Source of the DNA: Paraperibacillus marinus
GTDB lineage: Bacteria; Bacillota; Bacilli; Bacillales; DSM-1321
NCBI RefSeq assembly: GCF_046237605.1
Contig: NZ_CP143542.1
Location: forward strand, 3,472,001-3,536,000
DNA length: 64,000 nt
Direction of reading: 5' to 3'
Notes under the pieces: generated by a model
What the model was told of the DNA's origin: nothing
The model's input: the letters and a program-made list of their open reading frames with translations, nothing else
The model's database searches: none
Part shown: piece by piece, positions 31,928 to 39,735 of the stretch
Layout: each line of letters starts with the position of its first letter
Position numbering within the stretch: the stretch's first letter is position 1
Position numbers and translations under genes: made by a program

Positions 31928-32044
31928 GTTTGGCTTTTTTCTAAGAGATTGTTGTTTTGGGATGAGTTCTATAAGGAGATATAATTATTAAGCAAGTGGA
32001 TTGGAGCGGGAGGCGCCGTGACTCCCTTAATCCAGCTTCAAGCT

Positions 32045-32128
32045 GAGACCCTCGAGTCATAAGCCAAGCCGGCTATGGGAAGAAAGAGCACTTCCCATAG
32101 CCGGCTCATCTTATGCTTGACGGGTCTC
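32045..32128. repeat. Long imperfect inverted repeat
   Basis: GAGACCC (32045) pairs GGGTCTC (ending 32128), CATAAG pairs CTTATG, and a perfect 15-bp core GCCGGCTATGGGAAG (32068-32082) pairs CTTCCCATAGCCGGC (32091-32105). The whole forms one long interrupted hairpin without a T tract. Confidence 0.8.
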
Positions 32129-32195
32129 TGCCTGCCATAATATTCGCAGCTTTAAACAAGTTATCTGAACATTGTATTATAAATAAGTGTTATTT

Positions 32196-32315
32196 GGCAG
32201 GCACCGCTTTCCGCTTTATAATGCGGGAGCAGCGGGACAGGTGAGACCCCGCAGGCAAAGCCGAGGAGGCTCACCGCCCGCCCCTAAGGTCCGCGAGTGC
32301 CTGCAGCGGAAAGCC
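32196..32315. repeat. GC-rich structured intergenic repeat of a type common in Bacillus
   Basis: GGCAGGCACCGCTTTCCGC at the left is partly complementary to GCGAGTGCCTGCAGCGGAAAG at the right, with GGTGAG/CTCACC inside (core AGCGGGACAGGTGAGACCCC). I recognise this pattern from many Bacillaceae intergenic regions; its function is not established. Confidence 0.65.
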
Positions 32316-32605
32316 ACTTTTGTAAAAATGCGGATTTCTGCTTGCAAAATAATTAAATCTTCTAACAGAGCTTATTAAAAACAACCAACTTTTAAAAAAG
32401 GCCCTTTCTTTTACACCGCCTTTCTTCATAATCTTACTGCATCCCTCTCCCCGACCTTCTCTGCAATTCATGTAATCTCCCATTTTTGCCTAAATGTATT
32501 AAGGATAATTTTAAGTTTCCACAGAGGTTTATATAAAATACAGCCAATATCATAAAAATTTTCTAAATATTAAAAAATTTATATATTTCCAGAGACAAAT
32601 TATAG

Positions 32606-32611
32606 TATAAT
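32606..32611 (+). promoter_or_regulatory. Likely -10 box of the regulator gene
   Basis: TATAAT lies 42 bases before the ATG at 32654. The -35 region is poor, so it may need an activator or self-activation. Confidence 0.4.
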
Positions 32612-32653
32612 AGTCACGATAGTCATGCAAATATGTAAAAGGAGGTGAAAACC

Positions 32654-33916
32654 ATGGGAGCAGGAAAGAGAATTAAATTTTTGCGTCTGCAGCAATTTTT
32701 AACTCAGGAAGAACTGGCAGCTGGTTTACTCTCTGTATCGTATCTGTCAAAAATTGAAAACGAACAAATTACACCCAGCCCCGATATTCTTAAATCTCTA
32801 TACGAGAGATTGGCCATCGAGGAAGACTCAATTGATGAAACTGCCGTCATAAAAGAAATACGCGATTGGTATCAGGACCAGATAGATAAAAGAAAAGAGA
32901 AGGTTGAGGCTGGTTATGCTGATTTAAAAGACAAGGTTAAGCTTATAACCATTCCGGAGATAACTCATTTATTTAATCTGTTCAGCATCAGATATCATCT
33001 GGTAACGGGTAAACTGCGGCTGGCTGAAGAACTGATGTCCTCTTTATCTCCTTTTCAAAAAGACCTTAACAAAGAACAGCTTCTGTACTTTTATAAATTT
33101 AAAGGATCCCTTTTATATTCGAAGGGCCAATTTGAAGATGCTTATACACTGCTTAAGGAGGCAGAGTCGCTGATTGACTCATTTGTTTCTCTTTATGAAA
33201 AGGCGGATATCTATTATTCTTTGGGCCTGACTGCCGGAAAATTGCACAAGCCTTATCTCGCCACATACTACGCGAGTCTTGCTCTCGAAATATTCCAGAA
33301 GATATATAGGCTTGAAAAAAGTACCGAATGCCATCTGCTCCTGGCCATATCCTTTCAGAGGATGAGAGAATTCAGCCAGGCCGAAGTCCATTACGACTGG
33401 GCCGGCAAATTGGCACAGGAGGAGAAATTCCATTCACTATACGGCATCATCGAGCACAACAGAGGCTATTTCCTCTCCCTCCAAGGACATTTTGACAAAG
33501 CCCTGATTCATTATAATAATAGTTTGCACATTAAAGAAAGCGAAGACAATGCACCTGGAAAAATCATCACAATATTAGCAGTGGTCACTATGTGCTATAA
33601 ATATAAAAAGCACAGTCTGATGAAGGAATGGCTGAACAAAGCCCAGCAGCTGATCCACAGTCTTCCTCAGAGCTCTGCATCCCTATTGCATGAATATCAG
33701 ATATTTCATTATTTCGTTCATGAAGATTATGATAAATTCACGAACTATGTAAGTAAAATTGCTATTCCATATTTCGAGAAAAACAACCTTCAAATTCTTG
33801 TGATCACATATTCAGAAATGCTGGGGAACTATTTTAAAGAAACAAGAAAATATAAATTATCCTCTTATTATTTTGAGTATGCTAACAGGATTCTAAACGA
33901 AGGAATAAAATTATGA
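32654..33916 (+). CDS. RRNPP-type HTH-TPR regulator, NprR-like
   Basis: A 420-residue protein. Residues 2-58 are an HTH_3 DNA-binding domain (GKRIKFLRLQQFLTQEELA, VSYLSKIENEQITPSPDIL). Residues 95-420 are TPR helices (KGSLLYSKGQFEDAYTLLKE, YSLGLTAGKLHKPYLATYYA, HNRGYFLSLQGHFDKALIHY). Length and layout match NprR, PlcR-group and Rap relatives, whose TPR domains bind short secreted peptides. NprR regulates stationary-phase genes and can act on the sporulation phosphorelay. ATG 32654 follows GGAGGTGAAAACC; an in-frame GTG lies inside that site. A secreted-peptide frame starts 15 bases after its stop, as expected for a cognate signal gene. Confidence 0.85.
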   Translation: MGAGKRIKFLRLQQFLTQEELAAGLLSVSYLSKIENEQITPSPDILKSLYERLAIEEDSIDETAVIKEIRDWYQDQIDKRKEKVEAGYADLKDKVKLITIPEITHLFNLFSIRYHLVTGKLRLAEELMSSLSPFQKDLNKEQLLYFYKFKGSLLYSKGQFEDAYTLLKEAESLIDSFVSLYEKADIYYSLGLTAGKLHKPYLATYYASLALEIFQKIYRLEKSTECHLLLAISFQRMREFSQAEVHYDWAGKLAQEEKFHSLYGIIEHNRGYFLSLQGHFDKALIHYNNSLHIKESEDNAPGKIITILAVVTMCYKYKKHSLMKEWLNKAQQLIHSLPQSSASLLHEYQIFHYFVHEDYDKFTNYVSKIAIPYFEKNNLQILVITYSEMLGNYFKETRKYKLSSYYFEYANRILNEGIKL

Positions 33917-33930
33917 TAGGCGGTAAATAA

Positions 33931-34080
33931 ATGAAACAAATCATTTTAATATGTATGATGTCCTTTGTTTTAATAGGAGCCATTAAACCCAATGTCTCCT
34001 ATAAAACCTCCCCCTCATCCTTCTCATTAGCTTCAGCTGTCCCCCTCAATAATGAAGAATTTCCTCCCATTCTAAGCTAA
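33931..34080 (+). CDS. Putative secreted signalling pro-peptide (NprX/Phr-like)
   Basis: A 49-codon frame with AGGCGG upstream, directly after the HTH-TPR regulator. Residues 1-18 are a signal-like segment (MKQ then ILICMMSFVLIGAI). Residues 19-36 are Ser/Pro-rich with a possible cleavage after SLASA. The C-terminus is VPLNNEEFPPILS. This architecture, a short export signal and a small polar-to-hydrophobic C-terminal tail encoded after its receptor, is that of Phr, NprX and PapR. The active peptide would be the last five to ten residues. The gene call rests on context, site and composition; the exact signal is unknown. Confidence 0.7.
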   Translation: MKQIILICMMSFVLIGAIKPNVSYKTSPSSFSLASAVPLNNEEFPPILS

Positions 34081-34100
34081 AGCCATCCTAAGTCCTCTTA

Positions 34101-34664
34101 CTATTTTATCCTTTCCTGGACCTTTTCCCGGATTTCTTCCCATTCTTCACGCAGCAATCCCATTCTTATTGAGTCATAATACTCTCCATCATGATACCGG
34201 ACCTTCCGCATCCTGCCTTCCAGCTGCATCCCTAACTTTTCTCCAAGCCTGATCATCCTGACATTGCCTGACCAGGTCGTATAACCGATCCGGGCGATAT
34301 CAAAGGAATGGAATAAATGGGTAATCCAAAGAAAAAGAGCCTTGGTTCCCCACCCGCCATTCCAGTACCCGGGATTATAAATCCCTATTCCCATCTCCAT
34401 CCAGCGTGATGGCTGATGCTCCCAATAATAACTTATGGTTCCTATTAATTCACCACTCACTTCAATTGCCCAGCAGCTGTCTTGATTGATAATCTCCTCT
34501 TTGGTTTTTATGTATTCTGAAAAAGGGATATGCTTATGTTCAAAATAGGGTGCATCCCACTTTTTCCACTGCGGCCTTTCCTCTGAGTATTTTAATTTCC
34601 ACAAGACAGGCAAATCCTTTTCAGCAATTGGCCTTAACACTAACTCTCCCCAACTATATCCCAA
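34101..34664 (-). CDS. GNAT acetyltransferase, RimJ/RimL type
   Basis: A 187-residue protein with the acetyltransferase_3 pattern: LVLRPIAEKDLPVLWKL near the start, ISYYWEHQPSRWMEMGIGIY, WNGGWGTKALFLWI in the acetyl-CoA loop, and IRLGEKLGMQLEGRMRK at the end. It should acetylate an amino group of a protein or small molecule. Start is TTG with AGGAGGTGA eight bases upstream. Substrate unknown. Confidence 0.85.
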   Translation of the reverse strand: MGYSWGELVLRPIAEKDLPVLWKLKYSEERPQWKKWDAPYFEHKHIPFSEYIKTKEEIINQDSCWAIEVSGELIGTISYYWEHQPSRWMEMGIGIYNPGYWNGGWGTKALFLWITHLFHSFDIARIGYTTWSGNVRMIRLGEKLGMQLEGRMRKVRYHDGEYYDSIRMGLLREEWEEIREKVQERIK

Positions 34665-34798
34665 AGAATCTCACCTCCTAATCCATTTATTCATTTTCCA
34701 TTATATAGAAAAATAACCTCAGAAGTATATAAGGGGCCTAACTTTCCCGGTGGCTGACCAATGCTGTATACTATGGAAAAAGAATACGGGGTGAGGGA

Positions 34799-35245
34799 AT
34801 GGAGTTATCTTTTAAGCGGGCCACAGAAAAAGAACAGAGTGAGATTTATGATATCGCGGGCGAAAACAGGAGAGAGGCAACAGGCTTTGATAGTTCCGAC
34901 AGCCGGGAAAAAATGATAGAAGCCTACGAGCATTCCAAGAAGTATGATGCCTATTTTGTTTGCTTAATGCAAGGGGACTTGCTGCTCGGCTGGGTGATGA
35001 TTGACAAAGCTTATGATTATTTGACCGGTGATGAAGTCGGCTGGATCAATGATTTATATGTAAAGAAGGTTTACAGGGGGAAGGGTTATTCAAAACTGCT
35101 GATCCAGGAAGCCTTCAGCGAATTCCGGAAAAACGGCTTTAAGGATGTACGGCTTAATGTTTATGCCCATAATGGTACAGCTATCGGATTGTATGAAAAA
35201 ATGGGTTTTAGGGATGTCAGTAAGTTTATGAAGATAACCATTTAG
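34799..35245 (+). CDS. GNAT family N-acetyltransferase
   Basis: A 148-residue single-domain GNAT. VGWINDLYVKKVYRGKGYSKLLIQEAF holds the acetyl-CoA pyrophosphate loop and VYAHNGTAIGLYEKMGFRDVS the C-terminal motif. ATG follows GGTGAGGG. Divergent from the other GNAT gene. Substrate unknown. Confidence 0.87.
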   Translation: MELSFKRATEKEQSEIYDIAGENRREATGFDSSDSREKMIEAYEHSKKYDAYFVCLMQGDLLLGWVMIDKAYDYLTGDEVGWINDLYVKKVYRGKGYSKLLIQEAFSEFRKNGFKDVRLNVYAHNGTAIGLYEKMGFRDVSKFMKITI

Positions 35246-35306
35246 CGAATGGTGTTGGAATGCCTCCACTTGATTTAAGCTCAATTAAAAGATAGTCCAA
35301 AATAGG

Positions 35307-35334
35307 AAAAACCCCGTATAGGGGTTTTTTTTAT
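35307..35334 (+). terminator. Terminator downstream of the GNAT gene
   Basis: AAAACCCC-GTATA-GGGGTTTTTTTT. Confidence 0.9.
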
Positions 35335-35438
35335 TTCATAAGGGGGGCTCCTGTTTAGGATTGGTATATTTTAAAGTCATCATTATCTAACTCATTTCAA
35401 GGTTATTGGAATGGCTGCGATCTCTGCTCTGACAGCAT

Positions 35439-35906
35439 TTACAGGATGTCGATTCTGACAAGAAGGGCAACCAGAAGCTGAACAAGGATTTGGATGTTGA
35501 CTGCAACTTGAGTATCTACTGTTTCAACGGTGATATTCCTTGAATTTTCAATGATTGTTTTCTGGCGTGTAATTTGCTTAACCTTTGAGGACTGAAGCAG
35601 TTCTTGGGCGACTCTTTCTGCCTGGGCAGCGTCGGCAATCGAAATCTGGATCAAGATGACAATTGCTGCCTGCAGGGCTGCCTGAAGATTGATAGCTGCT
35701 TTTGTGTCAACAGTGGTAACTGTAATATCGCAGGAATCCTTGATGAAGATCAGCTCTTCAGAAAGCTGGAATTCGGACTGCGTTTGTACGGCTTCTTGTA
35801 CTACATCTTCGTTGCGGCACATTGGATGATCTGTTGCCGGGTCAAGAGCTGACCAGCTTCTGCCGTTGCTTTCTTCCGTTGTTGTTCTGTAATATTCTTG
35901 GTTCAT
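35439..35906 (-). CDS. cotX: Spore coat/crust protein CotX family
   Basis: A 155-residue protein. The last 100 residues match the CotX/CotV domain: DSCDITVTTVDTKAAINLQ, IQISIADAAQAERVAQELLQ, and a repeat-like ENSRNITVETVDTQVAVNIQ ending LLVALLVRIDIL. CotX is an insoluble-fraction protein of the outermost spore layer in B. subtilis, made in the mother cell. ATG follows CAGGAGG. It lies 57 bases after the cotW-like gene, probably in one transcript. Confidence 0.9.
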   Translation of the reverse strand: MNQEYYRTTTEESNGRSWSALDPATDHPMCRNEDVVQEAVQTQSEFQLSEELIFIKDSCDITVTTVDTKAAINLQAALQAAIVILIQISIADAAQAERVAQELLQSSKVKQITRQKTIIENSRNITVETVDTQVAVNIQILVQLLVALLVRIDIL

Positions 35907-35963
35907 TCTTTTTCCTCCTGTATCCTCATGGATATTTATTTAAGAAAGAGTGTGGTATCCCTC

Positions 35964-36293
35964 TTATAACTGTGGTTTAAATGTCTTAATGGCGCCTACA
36001 TCATTGTCGGTTGTATGCCCTGCCGCAGCATTCTCTGCATTGTCCCCAGCCGATGGGCTCTCCCCGCTGAGCTGTGGACCTGCATCGTTTTCTGTGACAC
36101 TTTTGTGTAAATTGCTGAGAAACTTATCTGCCTGCTTCTTAAGCTTTTTGACTGTTTTTCTGAGTTCCTTCTTCTCATCATCAGATAATCTGATACTGTT
36201 AGGCTGTGCTCCATATTTTTTCAGTGTATTTGAAACAAGCAGCTCCATTAACCTGCTTTGAGCTTCATCATATTTGGACTTTTTCTTCGACAT
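35964..36293 (-). CDS. cotW: CotW-like spore coat protein
   Basis: A 109-residue, Lys-rich protein. Its middle (RLMELLVSNTLKKYGAQP, LSDDEKKELRKTVKKLKKQ) follows the CotW pattern of a helical segment ending in KHG-type turn and SDEEK helix. Position directly before cotX matches the cotVWX arrangement. AGGAGGGG precedes the ATG. The tail (about 70-109) is low-complexity. The name is a family-level call. Confidence 0.7.
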   Translation of the reverse strand: MSKKKSKYDEAQSRLMELLVSNTLKKYGAQPNSIRLSDDEKKELRKTVKKLKKQADKFLSNLHKSVTENDAGPQLSGESPSAGDNAENAAAGHTTDNDVGAIKTFKPQL

Positions 36294-36321
36294 TTATACC
36301 CCTCCTTTTGTTTACTCCCTA

Positions 36322-36330
36322 TACACTATG
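36322..36330 (-). promoter_or_regulatory. Sigma-K-like -10 element of cotWX
   Basis: Minus strand CATAGTGTA fits CATAnnnTA exactly and lies 28 bases before the cotW ATG. The -35 (GTCA region) is weak, so GerE-type activation would be expected. Confidence 0.5.
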
Positions 36331-36427
36331 AACAAGAGGCAGCTTTTGACTTAGTGCAAACGTGTAATTTAAACAAGCGTAAAGCCCAAACTTCCCTGCA
36401 GCCCTGCCCGGAACCGGCCATCCCAGC

Positions 36428-36462
36428 AAAAAAAAAGAAATGGGGAGTGTGCCCATTTCTTT
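36428..36462. terminator. Terminator after the 39-residue protein gene
   Basis: GAAATGGG and CCCATTTC pair; on the minus strand a run of nine T follows. Confidence 0.8.
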
Positions 36463-36580
36463 AATTCTCTTTATTCTGGCTTCCATTGGCAGGTAGCGGT
36501 GCCGGCGGCCGCGGTTTTTTGGGAGGGGGATTCACGCCCCCTTTTTTTATTTTTGCTGGTTTAAAGTCCGGTGTTTTCAT
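36461..36580 (-). CDS. 39-residue proline/lysine-rich small protein
   Basis: A 40-codon frame read from ATG 36580, which overlaps the TGA of the DUF6338-like gene as ATGA. A GGAGGGG site lies twelve bases upstream. The product begins MKTPDFKPAKIKKGG and continues with PPPKKPRPPAPLP, so it is basic and probably unstructured. The overlap and site indicate translational coupling to the membrane protein. Not recognised; a partner or regulator of the membrane protein is a guess. Confidence 0.6.
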   Translation of the reverse strand: MKTPDFKPAKIKKGGVNPPPKKPRPPAPLPANGSQNKEN

Positions 36581-37215
36581 AGGTTTTGTACCCCTCCGCT
36601 CTGGAATTCAATATGCAGACTCGCACTGTCCCTGGTCAGATACAGACCTGGAACCTCATAAAGCTGCCTGCCGCTTGTATTTTCATAAACAATCACATCC
36701 CGAAGAAACAGCTCGTTTTCCTGATATGAATCAGAATAATAAGCCACCCAGCCCTGGAACATCCTGTCCGTGTCATAGTCACGGATGACCACCCATGGAG
36801 TTTCTTCCATATTAAAAACCTCTGACCATACATCCTTTTCATGGAACTGCTTTGACATCCTCGCAGCGACCGCTATCCTCTGCATCCATTTATATCGGTA
36901 GCCATAAGACCAGATGACCGAGAAGATGAGCGCGATCAGGCTTCCGTATATAACCTCCCTGATTGCAATCGGGGCTTCAGAATTAAACACATATTCCAAA
37001 AACGTAATTTGATGAATATCGATACCGAGCAGCCGGAGCAGCTCGATCAGGAGATATAGTGAAAAATAGGCAAGAAAACCAAAAAGGAAGGAATAAGTAA
37101 TGAATACGTTAAACTCTCTTTTCTGGCGCCTTGTAAAGGCCTCATATGCCAAAACGGCAAGCATGCCAGGAAAAAAAATGAGAAGCAGCCTTACTGCAAA
37201 CTCGGAAAACTCCAT
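36577..37215 (-). CDS. DUF6338-like membrane protein
   Basis: A 212-residue protein with three transmembrane helices (about 5-27, 38-62 and 85-106) and a cytoplasmic C-terminal domain (PWVVIRDYDTDRMFQGWVAYYSDS, ENELFLRDVIVYEN) resembling DUF6338. Function unknown. ATG follows AAGGAGGG. It is divergent from the caspase-like gene at 37463. Confidence 0.7.
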   Translation of the reverse strand: MEFSEFAVRLLLIFFPGMLAVLAYEAFTRRQKREFNVFITYSFLFGFLAYFSLYLLIELLRLLGIDIHQITFLEYVFNSEAPIAIREVIYGSLIALIFSVIWSYGYRYKWMQRIAVAARMSKQFHEKDVWSEVFNMEETPWVVIRDYDTDRMFQGWVAYYSDSYQENELFLRDVIVYENTSGRQLYEVPGLYLTRDSASLHIEFQSGGVQNL

Positions 37216-37462
37216 ATTTACCCTCCTTAAATGTCCCCTGCCCCATTTACAAAAAAGATGTATCCAGCAAGGAAAAACACCGCGTGCTGCCGAATAAGAA
37301 TTATATATACTTAATTAGAAACCTGCCATGTAAATCCCTTCCTACTTTTGCCATATTTTCTCCGCCGGCCATACAAAAAATCTAGTTCCAAGGAAGCTTT
37401 TCATTTAAGCTGGATCCTTTATCATTAAAAATAGCGGGTCATATGAAAGCAGGTGGATTTCA

Positions 37463-38407
37463 ATGAGAAAAGCATTGCTGGTTGGGATCAATCACTATAT
37501 AGAATCTCCCCTAAATGGCTGTATCCAGGATGCAGAGAAGCTCGCTTCGATCCTAAAGCGAAATGCAGACGGTTCCCCCAATTTCCACTGCCGCACCCTT
37601 TTATCAAATGACGAAGTGATTACGAAATACAAACTGCAGGAAGAAATCAAGGAGCTGCTCGAGCACGAGTCCGATTTGGCACTCTTTTATTTTTCCGGCC
37701 ATGGTTCGGCTGGCACAAAGGGAGGGTATCTTGTAACACAGGATGCCGCAATCTTTGATGAAGGTTTGCCAATGGACGAATTTCTGGAACAGATTAATGC
37801 ATCCAGGGCGAGGGAAATCATCATCTTATTGGATTGCTGCCACAGCGGATATTTCGGAAAGGACCAGCCCGCACAGGAAACCGCCATACTCCGGGAAGGA
37901 ATATCCATTTTGACCTCAAGCAGATCAACACAGGCGTCATATGAAGAGGACGGGGGCGGAATATTCACCTCCCTCATATACAATGCTCTGGAGGGAGGGG
38001 CTGCGGATGTACTTGGCAATATTACCGCCGCGGGACTCTATGCCTATGTGGATCAGGCGCTTGGTCCCTGGGATCAACGGCCGCTGTTTAAATCACATGT
38101 CTCACGGCTCAGTTCAATAAGAAAATGCATCCCGGATATTCCGGTTGAATCCCTCAGGCTGCTGCCTTCCTATTTTAAGAAACCAACAGACGAATACGTG
38201 CTTGATCCCACTTACGAAAAGCATTTTGGCCACAACCACAAGGAGCATGAGAATATCTTCGGCCTCTTTCAGGGGTATCGAAATGCCAGGCTCCTTACGC
38301 CAATGGACGCCGGACATCTCTTTTTTGCGGCAAGAGACAGCAAAGCTGTCAGCTTAACTGCACTGGGCCGGTACTACTGGAAGCTTGCTAAAGAAGAATT
38401 GATATAG
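37463..38407 (+). CDS. Caspase-like (peptidase C14) protein
   Basis: A 314-residue protein. Residues 1-200 form a caspase-type domain: KALLVGINHY strand, LALFYFSGHGS with catalytic His80, and IIILLDCCHSGYFG with catalytic Cys126 in the usual DxCHSG context. Residues 225-314 are a separate C-terminal region (YEKHFGHNHKEHENIFGLFQ; LFFAARDSKAVSLTALGRYY), possibly a regulatory domain. Bacterial metacaspase relatives cleave after basic residues and some serve in phage defence or stress responses. No partner gene is obvious apart from the divergent membrane protein. Confidence 0.85.
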   Translation: MRKALLVGINHYIESPLNGCIQDAEKLASILKRNADGSPNFHCRTLLSNDEVITKYKLQEEIKELLEHESDLALFYFSGHGSAGTKGGYLVTQDAAIFDEGLPMDEFLEQINASRAREIIILLDCCHSGYFGKDQPAQETAILREGISILTSSRSTQASYEEDGGGIFTSLIYNALEGGAADVLGNITAAGLYAYVDQALGPWDQRPLFKSHVSRLSSIRKCIPDIPVESLRLLPSYFKKPTDEYVLDPTYEKHFGHNHKEHENIFGLFQGYRNARLLTPMDAGHLFFAARDSKAVSLTALGRYYWKLAKEELI

Positions 38408-38429
38408 CCCGGGTTGTCCGGGCTTTTTC
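38406..38429 (+). terminator. Terminator of the caspase-like gene
   Basis: AGCCCGG-GTTGT-CCGGGCT followed by TTTT. Confidence 0.85.
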
Positions 38430-38913
38430 TGTGGAAAAGGGGCGGAGCTGCATGGATTAAAAGGCTTCCTGCAGATGGATGCACACATCATGCATTTTCC
38501 TGGCATTCATGGAGTGTCTTGTCCGCTCCACCCCCTTATTGTGTTCGTTCCTGCTCTTCTCTGTGTTCTTTTCCATGCATGGGTTGTGAGCAGAAACCTC
38601 ATGTTGGTTTTTATGCAGACCCTGCAGCTTTTGAACAAGAAGGTGAATGGCTGCGTAAGATGCCCGCATGCTTATTTAATTATGTAATCACCGCACAAAT
38701 GCCTAATACGACAACAGACTCCCAGAAAAGAGCTTTTAGTCTTCCCTCTTTTGCCTCATAAACCATTTGGTTCATTTTTTCAGTTTTTGTGTTTAACTGC
38801 ATACATCCTTTTACATAGGGAATATTACGATTAAATTCGTTGACTTTTATAACGTACTGAATTAATCTAGTAACGCTGTTTATAAATCCTATAAAATTAG
38901 TGGGGGTTAGGTT
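38430..38913. other. Region without a supported gene
   Basis: Frames here on both strands lack ribosome binding sites and family motifs. The tcyA promoter probably lies near 38842-38875: TTGACT, 17 bases, TAATCT. Confidence 0.45.
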
Positions 38914-39720
38914 TTGAAAAAGTTAACATTAAGCATTTTTACCATAATGCTGGTTCTTGCTCTTGCTGCCTGCGGCGGAAGTAAAGATGAAGGCAAAGAC
39001 GGATCATCAGGAAAAAAGAGTTCCTATGACCAAATCAAGGAAAAAGGCGAAATTACCATTGGAACCGAGGGAACATACGCTCCTTTCACATTCCATGATA
39101 AATCAGGTAAACTGACAGGCTTTGATGTAGAAGTAGCCCAGGAAGTTTTCAAGCGCCTCGATATCAAGCCTAAGTTCATCGAGACAAAGTGGGATGGAAT
39201 GATTGCCGGCCTTGATTCCAAAAGATATGACATGGTGGCCAATGAAGTGGCAGTACGTGAAGACCGGCTGAAAAAATATGATATGTCTGATCCATATATC
39301 GTTTCCAAGGCCGTACTGATTGTTCACGAGGACAATAAAGAGATCAAATCCCTTGATGACCTTAAGGGAAAGAAAGTAGCTCAATCCTTAGACAGCAACT
39401 ACCGTAAGATTGCGCAAGATCATGGTGCGAATAACACAGTTATCGAGGGCTTCAACCAGGCAATCGACCTGCTCGCCTCACGCCGTGTTGATGCAACGAT
39501 CAATGACAGTCTTTCTTATCTTGATTTGAAAAAACAGCGCCCTGAGCTGCCGATCAAATCGGTTTATGAAGAAAAAGATGCTACATCCAATGCCTTCCTA
39601 TTCCGCAAAGACAATAAAGAACTTATCGATGCAGTCAACGGAGCACTTGCAGATATGAAAAAAGACGGTACGTACCTAAAAATATCTAAAAAATGGTTCG
39701 GCACAGACGTATCGAAGTAA
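38914..39720 (+). CDS. tcyA: L-cystine ABC transporter substrate-binding lipoprotein
   Basis: A 268-residue lipoprotein, signal peptide with lipobox LAAC (Cys20), then an SBP_bac_3 fold: ITIGTEGTYAPFTFHDKSGK, GFDVEVAQEVFKRL, RYDMVANEVAVREDRLKKYD. The C-terminus LKISKKWFGTDVSK is very like B. subtilis TcyA. It binds cystine outside the membrane for TcyBC. Start codon is TTG with GTGGGGG upstream. First gene of a three-gene operon. Confidence 0.88.
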   Translation: MKKLTLSIFTIMLVLALAACGGSKDEGKDGSSGKKSSYDQIKEKGEITIGTEGTYAPFTFHDKSGKLTGFDVEVAQEVFKRLDIKPKFIETKWDGMIAGLDSKRYDMVANEVAVREDRLKKYDMSDPYIVSKAVLIVHEDNKEIKSLDDLKGKKVAQSLDSNYRKIAQDHGANNTVIEGFNQAIDLLASRRVDATINDSLSYLDLKKQRPELPIKSVYEEKDATSNAFLFRKDNKELIDAVNGALADMKKDGTYLKISKKWFGTDVSK

Positions 39721-39735
39721 AGGAAGCGATCGAAT

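Noticed and set aside
32271..32483. 70-codon minus-strand frame
   Set aside because: Starts in AT-rich noncoding DNA and ends within the GC-rich intergenic repeat.
38457..38669. 70-codon frames on both strands after the caspase-like gene
   Set aside because: No ribosome sites or recognisable domains; composition unlike neighbouring genes.
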